A stretch of DNA of 64,000 nucleotides from Asanoa ishikariensis (lineage in GTDB: Bacteria > Actinomycetota > Actinomycetes > Mycobacteriales > Micromonosporaceae). Of this stretch, positions 40,865 through 49,680 are shown piece after piece. The stretch is from the NCBI RefSeq assembly GCF_900107455.1, contig NZ_FNQB01000001.1:124001-188000 (forward strand), written 5' to 3'. Under the pieces are notes generated by a model. It had not been told where the DNA came from. It saw only the letters and a program-made list of their open reading frames with translations, and did not search any database. Both the position numbers and the translations under genes were made by a program. Within the stretch, counting starts at the first letter, position 1. Each line of letters begins with the position of its first letter.

Positions 40865-42070
40865 TCAGGGTTGCGTGCGCAGATACCGTCCGAAGTGGGG
40901 GACCGTGAAGGCGACCGTCCCGCGCTCGCCCGAGTAGATCAGGCCCTTCTTGATGAGCGCGTCCCTGGCGGGGGACAGGCTGGCCGGCTTGCGGCCCAGC
41001 GCCTGTGCGACCTCGGACGTGGCCACCGCGATGTCCATGTCGTCGCCGCGGCTGGCCGCCGACAGGGTCGCCATCGCCCGCATGTACTCCCGCTCGGCCG
41101 GCGTCGCGCGCTCGAAGCGGGAGCCGAAGAAGCCCACCGCGAGCTCGGCCTCGGCTTCCGGTGCGGCCATCCGGACATCATCGGGAGTGATCGGCGTACG
41201 CGGGGCGTGGTCCCAGGTCGCCTTCCCGTACGCCTGGACGAAGTAGGGGTATCCGCCGGACTTCTCGTAGAGCAGGTCGAGTGCTTTCGCCTCGTATTCG
41301 ACCTCTTCCCGCTCCGCGGGCGCGGCCAGCGCCTGGTCGGCCGCGATCCGGTCGAGCCGGTCGATCCGCTGGTAGCGGAACAGCCGCTCCGAGTAGGACT
41401 TGGCCGCCGAGAGCACCGCCGGCAGGTGGGGCAGGCCGGCGCCGACCACGATCAGCGGCGCGCCGAGCTGCGACAGCTCGTGGCAGGCGGCACAGAGTGC
41501 CGAGATGTCGTCCGGCGGGACGTCCTGCATCTCGTCGATGAACAGGGCGACACCGGTGCCCACGTCGGTGGCCACGGCGGCGGCGTCGGTGAACAGCTCG
41601 ACCAGGTCGATCTCGATGTCGCCGGAGTCGGCCCGCCCGGTCTTCACCGGCACGTCGATGCCGGGTTGCCACCGGTCGCGCAGCTTGGCGTTGGCCTGGT
41701 TGGACCGCAACGCGAACGCCTTGAGCACGCCGAGGAAGTCGTCGATCCGGTCAGGCGCGCGGTGTCGCGGCGCGAGCTCACGGACGGCCATGTGCAACGC
41801 CGCGGCCACCGGGCGGCGCAGAGACTGGTCGGGGCGGGCCTCGATCTTCCCGGTGCCCCAGAGCCGGCCGATCGCCTGCGAGCGCAGCGAGTTGAGCAGG
41901 ACGGTCTTGCCGACGCCGCGCAGGCCGGTCAGCACCAGGCTGCGTTCGGGGCGGCCGCGGGCGACCCGCTCGAGCACCACGTCGAAGACGTCGAGCTCGC
42001 GGTCGCGCCCAGCCAACTCCGGCGGCCGCTGGCCGGCACCGGGTGCGTAGGGGTTGCGCACCGGATCCAT
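40865..42070 (-). CDS. AAA ATPase with C-terminal winged helix (Orc1/Cdc6-like architecture)
   Basis: 401 residues. Residues 15-30 hold an RxxE entry motif (ELAGRDRELDVF). Walker A GLRGVGKTVLL is at about 49-59, Walker B VALFIDEMQDVPP at about 172, and a sensor-like segment reads LIVVGAGLPHLPA. A lid domain (ALDLLYEKSGGYPYFVQAYGKATWD) and a C-terminal wHTH (about 330-400) follow. The layout is that of STAND/Orc-type P-loop ATPases that couple nucleotide state to DNA or protein binding. Partner and target are unknown. It is not a helicase and has no nuclease domain. Flanked by a strong hairpin on its upstream side. Confidence 0.8.
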   Translation of the reverse strand: MDPVRNPYAPGAGQRPPELAGRDRELDVFDVVLERVARGRPERSLVLTGLRGVGKTVLLNSLRSQAIGRLWGTGKIEARPDQSLRRPVAAALHMAVRELAPRHRAPDRIDDFLGVLKAFALRSNQANAKLRDRWQPGIDVPVKTGRADSGDIEIDLVELFTDAAAVATDVGTGVALFIDEMQDVPPDDISALCAACHELSQLGAPLIVVGAGLPHLPAVLSAAKSYSERLFRYQRIDRLDRIAADQALAAPAEREEVEYEAKALDLLYEKSGGYPYFVQAYGKATWDHAPRTPITPDDVRMAAPEAEAELAVGFFGSRFERATPAEREYMRAMATLSAASRGDDMDIAVATSEVAQALGRKPASLSPARDALIKKGLIYSGERGTVAFTVPHFGRYLRTQP

Positions 42071-42145
42071 GTCGATGACCGTATCGGTCGATCTAGCAAA
42101 GACCCTAGAAATGCGTAGAGGCCGGTACGGCGTGTCTTTCTTGAT

Positions 42146-42181
42146 CTAGGGCCGTCTAGCTGTCGCGCTAGACGGCCCTAG
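42146..42181. terminator. 15-bp perfect hairpin
   Basis: CTAGGGCCGTCTAGC (42146-42160) and its exact complement (42167-42181) with a 6-nt loop, 7 bp after the stop of the leftward membrane protein gene and upstream of the AAA ATPase gene. It most likely ends the membrane-protein transcript. The CTAG tetramers, rare in GC-rich genomes, occur three times in the stem region. Confidence 0.75.
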
Positions 42182-42187
42182 TTTCGG

Positions 42188-43054
42188 CTAGGCGCCGCGA
42201 AGCTTGAGGCAGAGGACGTAGTCGTTGAGGTCGAGCGGGCTGTCGAAGAAGTACCAGTCCGTGTAGCCGTCGACGTCCTTGCACTTCTTCTCGGCGTCGT
42301 CCTGGCCGGTGGTGGCCGCGTCGAAACGGGCCAGCACCTGGTACGTCTTCGACGCGCACTTGGCGATCTCGAGCTTCGGGTCCTCGGTCGAGCCGACGTT
42401 CTTGACGCACTGGCCCTTCTTGACGAAGCGGGCATCGGCCGACGACTCCGCGGTGGGCTGCCCGGACGGCTTCCCGGACGCGCTCGGTCCCGCCGACGGG
42501 GTGCCCGTCGACTCGGCGGCGACATTCTGCTTGTCGTCCGGGTCGGGGCGACCGACGAAGTAGACCGCTGCCGCGCCGCCGCCACACACCAGCACCGTCA
42601 GCGCGATGACCAGCGCGAGGATCGGGCTGAAGCGCTTCTTGCGCGGTGGCTCCTCGGGCGCGGTCCAGGCCGGCTCGGTGCCGTACTGCGGGAAGTTCTG
42701 GTCGTACTGGGTGGGCTGGGCGCCGTAAGGGGGTTGGCCGTAGCCTGGCTGGCCGCCATACGTCGGCTGACCGCCGTAGCCGGGCTGGCCCTGACCTTGG
42801 CCCTGGTTGGGGTAGCCGCCGCCCGGGGTCTGGTCGCCGTAGCCGGGGTTGCCGTAGTCGCCGCCGCCACCTCCGCCGTAGCTCGGTGAGCCGGGTCCGC
42901 CGGGTGGGCTTGACTGCGGCTGGCCGCCCCACGGGTCCTGTCCACCCCAAGGATCCGATGGCTGGCCGTACGGGTCGTTCGACGAACGACCTTGCCAGGG
43001 CTCCTGCGGCTGGCCGGGGTACGGTCCACCGTTGGGCGGTCCGTAGTTCGACAT
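42188..43054 (-). CDS. Pro/Gly/Tyr-rich single-pass membrane protein (LppU-like)
   Basis: 288 residues. Residues 1-135 are a Pro/Gly/Gln/Tyr-rich cytoplasmic tail with QPGYGGQP-type repeats. A basic stop-transfer (PPRKKRFSP) precedes the membrane helix (about 143-167). A Ser/Pro/Thr linker and a ~95-residue outer domain follow, with four cysteines (GQCVKN, AKCASK, KKCKDV, VLCLKL) that could form two disulfides. The outer domain resembles the LppU/SCO-type actinobacterial family of unknown function. ATG has AGGAGG 8 nt upstream. Single gene, ended by a hairpin. Confidence 0.78.
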   Translation of the reverse strand: MSNYGPPNGGPYPGQPQEPWQGRSSNDPYGQPSDPWGGQDPWGGQPQSSPPGGPGSPSYGGGGGGDYGNPGYGDQTPGGGYPNQGQGQGQPGYGGQPTYGGQPGYGQPPYGAQPTQYDQNFPQYGTEPAWTAPEEPPRKKRFSPILALVIALTVLVCGGGAAAVYFVGRPDPDDKQNVAAESTGTPSAGPSASGKPSGQPTAESSADARFVKKGQCVKNVGSTEDPKLEIAKCASKTYQVLARFDAATTGQDDAEKKCKDVDGYTDWYFFDSPLDLNDYVLCLKLRGA

Positions 43055-43183
43055 GGACGTTCCTCCTGGCCGAGGGGAGTTCTCATCGATTGCGGCGCGG
43101 TGCTCTTGGTCACCGTAGCGGCTTACCGGGTGGTGCTCACCTCCCGGAACCGCGCCAAACCTACCGCCGGCCCAGCGTACGGG

Positions 43184-46100
43184 TCAGATCAGGCGCAGTT
43201 GACGGTCCTTCGGCCGGCGTTCCTCTGTCGCGCCGAGCCGTTCGAACAAGCCGGCGTCGATCGCGTCGAGGAACGGCGACGGGCCGGTGTCACGCTCCGT
43301 GCCGAGGCGGAAGCGGCGCTGGGCGTGTGACACGTACAGCCGGTCCTGCGCCCTGGTCAGCCCGACGAAGAACAGCCGACGCTCTTCGGCCAGGTCGTCG
43401 TCGGTGGTGCGGCCGTCGAAGAAGCGCAGCGGGAGCAGGCCGTCCTCGCAGCCGACCAGGAAGACGACCGGGAACTCGAGCCCCTTGGCCGCGTGCAGGG
43501 TGAGCAGCGTGACCGCTTCGGCGCGGGCGTCCAGGGCGTCGACCTCGGCGCCGGTGGCCAACTGCGAGAGGAACTGCTCCACATCGTCGCCGCAGCGCTG
43601 GGCCAGCGGGGTGAGCACCTCGACGGCCGACCACACGTCCGCCGGACTCGGGCTGCCGGTGCTGTCCAGGGTGGGCGTCGCGAACCGTTCGGCGAGGAGC
43701 TGACCGGCACGGCGTACGCGCGCGGGAAGCTGACCTTCGTTTGTTGGTCCCGCCAGCCGCAGCTCCCGGGCGATCGCCGCCACGCCCGCTCGGTCGCGGA
43801 GCCGGTTGTGCGAGCGCTTCTGGACCGGGATGCCGGCCCGGGCCAGCGCCTCGACGATCGGCGCGGCCTGCTGGTCGGTGCGGTAGAGCACGGCGACGTC
43901 GGAGAACGAGATGCCGGCGGCGTTGCCGCTGATCCGGCCCGAGTCCAGCGACCGGTGGGAAAGGCCACCGACCAGGTCGTCGACGGTACGGGCGACGAAG
44001 TCGGCCTCGTCGGTGGCGGAGCTCGCCGGGTAGCGGCCGACCAGCGGCGCCTCGGGATCGAGCCGGGCGGGGTCCAGTCGCCGTCCTCTCACCAGTGACG
44101 AGGGCGCGATCGCCTGCACGGCGGCGGCCAGGATCGGCGCGGAGGAGCGGTAGTTGCGGGTCAGCCGGACCAGCCGGGCGTCGATGAAGTCCTCGGCGAA
44201 CCGCAGGAAGTAGCCGACGTCGGCGCCGCGGAACGAGTAGATCGCCTGGTCGGGGTCGCCGATCGCGCACAGGTTGCCGTCCGGCGGGCAGAGCAGGCGG
44301 AGCAGCTCGTACTGGGTCTCGTCGACGTCCTGGTACTCGTCGACGAACAGCCACCGCCAGCGGCCCTGGTAGCGGTCGACCAGGTCGGCGTCCTCGGCCA
44401 GCAGCCGCAGCGGCAGTGTGACCAGCTCGTCGAGGTCGACCAGGTCCTGGTTGCGGAGGAGCTTTTGATAGGCGGCGTCGTCGTCACCGGCCTCCTTGCG
44501 CGCGGCCTCCCGCTCGGTGTCGTCGGCGATGCGGAAGTCTTTCGGCAGTCCGGCCGCGGCGGCGTTCTCGCGGAGGATGGCCAGGCCGAGCGAGTGGAAG
44601 GTCGCGACGGTGACGTCGGAGGCGACCGGTCCCATCAGGCCGTCGAGCCTGGTCCGTAGCTCCTCGGCGGCTCGTCTGGTGAACGTGATCGCCAGGCAAT
44701 GTTCGGCGAAGACGCCCAGCTCGGCGCAGAGATAGGCGATCCGGTGGGTGAGTGTCCTGGTCTTGCCGGTGCCGGGGCCGGCGACGATCAGCATGGGACC
44801 GCCGGGGGCCGACGCGGCGACGCGCTGCATCGCGTCCAGGCGGTCGAGCAGGCCGGTGCCGACCTCTTCCATGCCCGCGAGCATCGGCTCGAAGGGCTCG
44901 TGCGGGGAGGCCTGTTGGGGTGGCGGTGGCGGCACGGCGGGTTCGACGCGTTTGACCGGGCCGCGGCGGGCTGATCCCTCTGACGGGCGGTCCGGCTGGG
45001 TTTTTGCGGCTTTGCGTTTGATCTGCGGCGGTACGTCGAAGAGGGTGTCCGCCTGGGGTTCCTTGCTCGGCAGTTCGTTCTTGTCGAAGACGCGGATGAT
45101 GCCGTAGGCGCCGTCGTAGCCGGGGATGCGGTGCACCTCGGCACGGCGTAGGCGGCGGATGGCCTCTTCGAGGTGGTCGCCGCCGGCCTTCTTGATGTCG
45201 TCCAGCGGGGTGTCGCGGAGGATGGTCAGCTCTGGGCCGAGGGCCGCGACCAGGGTGTTGAGCTTGCCTTCGACGGTTTTCGATCTTGGTCCGACGCCGG
45301 CGATCTCGCCGAGGATCTCGGCCAGGGCGAGCAGGTGCTGGACCGGCTTGGGGTCTTTTCGGATTTGTCCAGCTTGCCGGTCGGCCAGCTCCTCGACACG
45401 GCTCAGGACACCCACGGTCAGCGGTTTGTGGCATTCGGGGCAGAGGCCGCCGGCCGCCTGGGTCTGGTTCGGTTGCCAGTTGACGCCGCAGAGCCGGTGG
45501 CCGTCGGCGTGGTACTTGCCCTCCTCGGGGAAGAACTCCAGCGTGCCGGCCAGGCCGTTGCCGGTGCGGAGGGCGTCGCGGACGGCGAAGTAGTCGAGTT
45601 CGGTGGCCAGCACGGTGGCCTCGCGGGCCAGGGCCGGCGGCGAGTGCGCGTCCGAGTTGGACACCAGTTGGTAGCGGTCGAGGCTCGACACCCGCCAGTT
45701 CATCGCGGGGTCGGAGCTCAGGCCCGTCTCGACGGCGAAGATGTGGTCGGCGAGGTCGGCGTAGCAGTCGGCGATCGCATCGAAACCGGATTTGCTGCCC
45801 AGCGCGGAGAACCAGGGCGTCCAGATGTGCGCCGGGACCAGGTAGCCGTCCGGGCTCGCCTCCAGCGTGATCTCCAGGAGATCGCGCGAGTCGAGACCGA
45901 GAATCGGCCGGCCGTCAGAGGCGAGGTTGCCGATCCGCCCGAGCGCCGTGTTGAACCGCGCGGCGGCGTCGAGGTCGGGCAGGTAGATCAGGTGATGCAC
46001 CTTGCGGGTGCGGTCGTCCCGCTTGTAGATCGTCGAGATCTCGACCGACAGCGTGAAGCGGACCTGCTCCTCGGAGCTCGCCAGCCGCGGCGGAAGCTGC

Positions 46101-46360
46101 TGGGTCGCCGCTCGTTCGGCGTCCCGACTCAGCCGGAACAGTCCGGGTTCGGCCGGTTGAAGGTTTTCCCTCAGGTGGTCGAACCAGGCCGGATGGGTGA
46201 AATCGCCGGTGCCGAGCAGCGTGACGCCTTTGCGGCGGGCCCACAGCGCGAGGTTGGGCAGGGTTAGGTCGCGACTGCAGGCGCGGGAGTACTTGGAGTG
46301 GATGTGCAGGTCCGCCACGAAGGGTGCGGCGCTGTACGGGAGCACGCCGCATAGTGCCAT
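43184..46360 (-). CDS. PHP-domain / UvrD-family helicase fusion protein
   Basis: 1058 residues joining two enzymes. Residues ~1-330 are a PHP-type metal phosphoesterase: H19-x-H21 in ADLHIHSKYSRAC, GTGDFTHP, VHHLIYLPDL, PAHIWTPWF and SNSDAHSPP supply the expected metal ligands. A zinc-ribbon-like segment (LCGVNW...CPECHK, about 292-310) and a helix-hairpin-helix-like stretch (IAGVGPRSKTVEGKL) follow, then a Pro-rich linker. From ~500 is a superfamily 1A helicase: Q motif, Walker A AGPGTGKTRT, motif Ia AITFTRRAAEEL, Walker B FVDEYQDVDETQY, motif III GDPDQAIYSFRGA, motif IV RLTRNYRSS, motif V LTLHAAKGLEFPVVF and motif VI GLTRAQDRLYVS. All helicase motifs look intact. ATG at 46360 chosen because it begins just before the PHP strand. 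Role in DNA repair or defence is inference. Confidence 0.9.
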   Translation of the reverse strand: MALCGVLPYSAAPFVADLHIHSKYSRACSRDLTLPNLALWARRKGVTLLGTGDFTHPAWFDHLRENLQPAEPGLFRLSRDAERAATQQLPPRLASSEEQVRFTLSVEISTIYKRDDRTRKVHHLIYLPDLDAAARFNTALGRIGNLASDGRPILGLDSRDLLEITLEASPDGYLVPAHIWTPWFSALGSKSGFDAIADCYADLADHIFAVETGLSSDPAMNWRVSSLDRYQLVSNSDAHSPPALAREATVLATELDYFAVRDALRTGNGLAGTLEFFPEEGKYHADGHRLCGVNWQPNQTQAAGGLCPECHKPLTVGVLSRVEELADRQAGQIRKDPKPVQHLLALAEILGEIAGVGPRSKTVEGKLNTLVAALGPELTILRDTPLDDIKKAGGDHLEEAIRRLRRAEVHRIPGYDGAYGIIRVFDKNELPSKEPQADTLFDVPPQIKRKAAKTQPDRPSEGSARRGPVKRVEPAVPPPPPQQASPHEPFEPMLAGMEEVGTGLLDRLDAMQRVAASAPGGPMLIVAGPGTGKTRTLTHRIAYLCAELGVFAEHCLAITFTRRAAEELRTRLDGLMGPVASDVTVATFHSLGLAILRENAAAAGLPKDFRIADDTEREAARKEAGDDDAAYQKLLRNQDLVDLDELVTLPLRLLAEDADLVDRYQGRWRWLFVDEYQDVDETQYELLRLLCPPDGNLCAIGDPDQAIYSFRGADVGYFLRFAEDFIDARLVRLTRNYRSSAPILAAAVQAIAPSSLVRGRRLDPARLDPEAPLVGRYPASSATDEADFVARTVDDLVGGLSHRSLDSGRISGNAAGISFSDVAVLYRTDQQAAPIVEALARAGIPVQKRSHNRLRDRAGVAAIARELRLAGPTNEGQLPARVRRAGQLLAERFATPTLDSTGSPSPADVWSAVEVLTPLAQRCGDDVEQFLSQLATGAEVDALDARAEAVTLLTLHAAKGLEFPVVFLVGCEDGLLPLRFFDGRTTDDDLAEERRLFFVGLTRAQDRLYVSHAQRRFRLGTERDTGPSPFLDAIDAGLFERLGATEERRPKDRQLRLI

Positions 46361-46414
46361 GCCCCGCCGACGAATGCGGTGACCGTCCACCGTGGTGCGG
46401 CGTGTCGCACTTCC

Positions 46415-47710
46415 TTATGGGCTACGAAGTTCCACAAGGGTGACTTGTGGTGGTGCGCCGACCCGAACGGGCGGCCCCCAGAATCCGGCACCGTTGGTGA
46501 CGTAGAGCTGGGTGTCACCGAACCGCGCGTAGCCGTTGACGACGGGCTGCTCGAGCCGGACCAGGAAGTTGAACGGGACCATTTGCCCGCCGTGGGTGTG
46601 TCCGGAGAGCTGCAGGTCAACCTTGTTGTCGGCGGCGTCGTGGACCTGGATGGGCTGATGTGCGAGCAGGACGACGGGTATGCCCGGATCACGGTCCCGC
46701 AGGGCGCCCGCGATGTCCGGCCCGCCGGTGCTGGTGCCCTCACCCGCGATGTCGTTGACCCCGGCGAGGTCGATCGCGCCACCGCGCGCGGTGATGAGCT
46801 GGCGCTGGTTTCGCAACGTACGGATGCCGAGGCGCTCGACCTCGGCCAGCCACTCCTCGGCGCCGGAGTAGTACTCGTGGTTACCGGTCACGAAGAAGGC
46901 GCCGTGCTTGGACTGGATGTCGCGCAGCGGCGCGGCGGCGGCGCCGAGCTCAGCGACGCTGCCGTCGACCAGGTCACCGACAACGGCCACGAGGTCGGCC
47001 TGGGTCCGGTTGATGGCGGCGACCACGCGTTCGGTGTGCGCACGACCGGCGAGCGGGCCGAGGTGGATGTCGGAGACGGTCGCGATGCGGAAGCCGTCCA
47101 TGCTGCGGGGGAGCTTGGCCAGGGTGATCTGGACCCGGTCGAGCCGCGGGGCGCTGAGGGCGGTCCGCGCTCCGTAGGCGGTGATGCCGGTGGCGGTGAG
47201 CCCGGCGAAGATGGCGGCTCCGCGGGCGAGCAGCAGTCGCCGCTCGATGCCGGGCGGTGTTGGGCTCGGGTCGTCGTCGCGTGGCTGCGGTGCGGTCGTG
47301 GTGGTGCCGGCGGGTTGCTCTTTCACGGGCAGAGGTTCCGCGTTCGCGCCGGCGGCGGTGGCCGCGGGCACGGCTTCGCTGAGGTCAGCGGTGGCGGTTT
47401 CCGCGGTGGTCGCGCGGCGGCGGAGTGCGATGCGGACGAGCAGCATCGGGATCTCCAGCAGGAGCAGCACGACCAGCAGGTAGAACATCAGCGCGATCCA
47501 CAGATACCCGGGCCAGGCGAGCGCCGTGGCGCCGGTGCGGGTGCCGATCAACGTGGCAGGCACCAGCAAGCCCAGGACGACGGCCAAGACCGCACCGGCC
47601 CGCCGAACCCGCCCGGGACGCGTCGTGTCCCGGACAAGCCGTTTCCAGATGTAGAAGTGGATCAGACCGATGACGGCAAAAGCGACGACGACCAGCAGAA
47701 CGATGCCCAC
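46415..47710 (-). CDS. Membrane-anchored metallophosphoesterase
   Basis: 431 residues. Three or four helices lie at about 1-95, then a Thr/Ala/Pro linker and another hydrophobic segment with arginines (RRLLLARGAAIFAGLTATGITAYG). The calcineurin-like phosphoesterase follows: D214-x-H216 (VSDIHLG), D246 (VGDLVDG), N277-H278 (GNHEY), the later histidine in LLAHQP, and GHTHGGQ. All metal ligands are present. This is the YkuE/YaeI-type family active at the membrane face, possibly on UDP-diacylglucosamine or phospholipid substrates; the true substrate is unknown. The GTG start directly follows the moaD stop. Confidence 0.9.
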   Translation of the reverse strand: MGIVLLVVVAFAVIGLIHFYIWKRLVRDTTRPGRVRRAGAVLAVVLGLLVPATLIGTRTGATALAWPGYLWIALMFYLLVVLLLLEIPMLLVRIALRRRATTAETATADLSEAVPAATAAGANAEPLPVKEQPAGTTTTAPQPRDDDPSPTPPGIERRLLLARGAAIFAGLTATGITAYGARTALSAPRLDRVQITLAKLPRSMDGFRIATVSDIHLGPLAGRAHTERVVAAINRTQADLVAVVGDLVDGSVAELGAAAAPLRDIQSKHGAFFVTGNHEYYSGAEEWLAEVERLGIRTLRNQRQLITARGGAIDLAGVNDIAGEGTSTGGPDIAGALRDRDPGIPVVLLAHQPIQVHDAADNKVDLQLSGHTHGGQMVPFNFLVRLEQPVVNGYARFGDTQLYVTNGAGFWGPPVRVGAPPQVTLVELRSP

Positions 47711-47986
47711 TTACCCACCCGCGAACGGCGGAAGGACGTCGACCTCGGCCCCAGCCGGAAGCGGCCGCTGACCGTCCCGCCAAGCGACCCCGTCGACCAG
47801 AAAACTGGCGACCTTGAGCACGGTCGCCAACCGGTCGCCATGCCGCTCAGCCAGCTCGGCGACAAAGCCGTCATGCGTCAACCCGGCGGCCACGCTGGTT
47901 TCCGCGACCCCGGCAGCCGCCCGCGCACCGGCGAAAAACCGGACGGTGACGACCCCCGACGCCGACCCGTCGACGGAACTACCCAT
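47711..47986 (-). CDS. moaD: MoaD/ThiS-family sulfur carrier
   Basis: 91-residue ubiquitin-fold protein ending in PPFAGG, the Gly-Gly tail that is adenylylated and thiocarboxylated by an E1-like enzyme before sulfur donation. The fold core reads TVRFFAGARAAAGV and PAGAEVDVLPP. With MoaE it would form molybdopterin synthase. The ATG at 47986 is preferred over an upstream open-frame start. The metallophosphoesterase gene begins at the very next base after its stop, so they share a transcript. No MoeB-type gene is in the window. Confidence 0.87.
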   Translation of the reverse strand: MGSSVDGSASGVVTVRFFAGARAAAGVAETSVAAGLTHDGFVAELAERHGDRLATVLKVASFLVDGVAWRDGQRPLPAGAEVDVLPPFAGG

Positions 47987-48020
47987 GACGATCAGCCTAT
48001 CTCCCACCCAAACCGGTCCA

Positions 48021-48360
48021 GCGCGGGAGAGCGCCAACGTGCCGCGGTGGCGAGGTGTCGGTGTTGCGCTCAGGCGGGGAGCGCGAACGCGCGGCGGTGG
48101 CGAGGTGTCGGTGTTTGGGCTCTCGCAGGGAGCGCCAGCGTGCGGCGGTGGCGAGGTGTCGCTGTTTGGGCTCTCGCGGAGAGTGCGAACGTGGCGAGGT
48201 GTCGGTGTTGGGCTCAGACGGAGAGCCTGAACGCGCCGCGGTAGCGAGGTGTTGGTGTTGGGCTCACGCGGGGAGCGAACGCGCCGCGGGGGCGAGCTGT
48301 CTGTGTTGGGCTCACGCGGAGAGTGCGGGCAGGCCCAGGTGGCGAGGGTGCTGGCGCTGG
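48021..48360. repeat. Intergenic tandem array, ~50-bp unit, 7 copies
   Basis: The core CGAGGTGTC (or one-base variants) recurs at 48051, 48101, 48152, 48195, 48245, 48293 and 48343, a period of 43-51 bp. Most units read like GGGCTCACGCGGGGAGCG then AACGCGCCGCGGTGGCGA. Several frames stay open because 51 is a multiple of three, but there is no start or ribosome site and codon use is unnatural, so I treat it as non-coding. It fills the gap between the divergent moaD start and the 3' end of moaA. Confidence 0.85.
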
Positions 48361-48454
48361 GTTCGCCGGACGGCAGGGCGTGCTCGACCGCACCGTGTCG
48401 GAACCGTCGAAGAAGGGCCCGACGTGCAGGAAGTCGTTCCAGTTCGGTTTGTCG

Positions 48455-49468
48455 TCAGCCGCCGATGGCGGACATCGGTCGTGCCGGCTGGAGGAACGAC
48501 GGGTCGTCGATGCCGTGGCCGGCGCGCTTGACCCACATCGCGGACTGCCAGCGGCTCGCTAGCTCCTCGTCCGTGGCGCCGCCGCGTAGCGCGCCGCGCA
48601 GATCGGACTCGTCCGTCGCGAACAGACAATTGCGGATCTGCCCGTCAGCGGTGAGCCGGGTCCGATCGCAGTCACCGCAGAACGGCCGCGTCACGCTGCC
48701 GATCACACCGACCCGAGCGGGCCCGCCGTCACTGGCCTGGTGGCCGTCCACCAGCCACGTCTCAGCCGGCGCCCCACCCCGCTCGACCGGATCCGGCAGC
48801 AGCGTGTAGCTGGCCCGCAACGCCTCCAGGATCTCGTCGGCGGTGACCATCGTCGCGCGATCCCAGCTGTGTTGCGCGTCGAGCGGCATCTGCTCGATGA
48901 ACCGCAACTCGTAGCCGTGCTCCAGGGCGAACCGCACCAGCTCCGGTGCCTCGTCGTCGTTGACGCCGCGCATCAGCACTGAGTTGATTTTCACGGGGAC
49001 GAGCCCGGCGTCGGCTGCCGCCTCGAGCCCTGAGATCACGGAGGCGTGCCGGTCGCGCCGGGTCAGCGTCTTGAACCGCGCCGGATCCAACGTGTCGAGC
49101 GAGACGTTGACCCGATCGAGGCCCGCGCTCTTCAGCGCGGGGGCGAGCCGCTCCAGCCCGATCCCGTTGGTGGTGACCGACATTTTCGGCCGGGGCCGCA
49201 GATCGGCACACGCCCGGACGATCTCCACCAGCCCGGGCCGGATCAGTGGCTCTCCGCCGGTGAACCGGACATTCGTAACACCCAACAATTCGACCGCGAT
49301 CCGCACCAACCGCACGATCTCGCCGTCGCTCAACAACTCTTCGCGCGGCAGCCACGCGAGCCCCTCAGCAGGCATGCAGTAAGTGCAGCGGAGGTTGCAC
49401 CGATCGGTAAGCGACACCCGCAGATCGGTAGCTACCCGCCCGAAGCGGTCGCCTAGCGCCCCGTTCAT
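48455..49468 (-). CDS. moaA: GTP 3',8-cyclase MoaA
   Basis: Radical SAM enzyme that starts Moco synthesis by cyclising GTP. The N-terminal SAM cluster is C24-x3-C28-x2-C31 (DRCNLRCTYCMP). Further motifs are RFTGGEPLIRPG, VTTNGIGLERLA and INSVLMRGVND. The second 4Fe-4S cluster is FCGDCDRTRLT with the third cysteine in IRNCLF, and the GTP-binding arginine lies within it. 337 residues from the ATG at 49468, which has CGAGGT 8 nt upstream; a GTG 8 codons earlier is possible. The open frame continues far upstream but is not coding. Expressed apart from moaC. Confidence 0.94.
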   Translation of the reverse strand: MNGALGDRFGRVATDLRVSLTDRCNLRCTYCMPAEGLAWLPREELLSDGEIVRLVRIAVELLGVTNVRFTGGEPLIRPGLVEIVRACADLRPRPKMSVTTNGIGLERLAPALKSAGLDRVNVSLDTLDPARFKTLTRRDRHASVISGLEAAADAGLVPVKINSVLMRGVNDDEAPELVRFALEHGYELRFIEQMPLDAQHSWDRATMVTADEILEALRASYTLLPDPVERGGAPAETWLVDGHQASDGGPARVGVIGSVTRPFCGDCDRTRLTADGQIRNCLFATDESDLRGALRGGATDEELASRWQSAMWVKRAGHGIDDPSFLQPARPMSAIGG

Positions 49469-49680
49469 CGCACGGACCTCGGATATCGTCACCGTTCGAC
49501 CGTATCGCGTGATGCCCCATCTCGTGGATGCCCGCAAAGGCCGATCCCAGCGTGCCCTAGCGTCCGCTCGCAATCGACGCCGCTCATAGGCCATCCGCTC
49601 CAGCAGAGGTCCAGCGGCATTTCGACCGGCGGCTGGGCGCGTCCTTTGCCTCGGCAGCACCTGCCCACCCTGCTGCGGCG

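Noticed and set aside
46379-48244. 621-codon plus-strand open frame across the metallophosphoesterase
   Set aside because: Antisense to a gene with all catalytic motifs; the end of the frame runs into the tandem array.
48021-48360. CRISPR array between moaD and moaA
   Set aside because: The repeats are directly abutting with no distinct spacers, and there are no cas genes.
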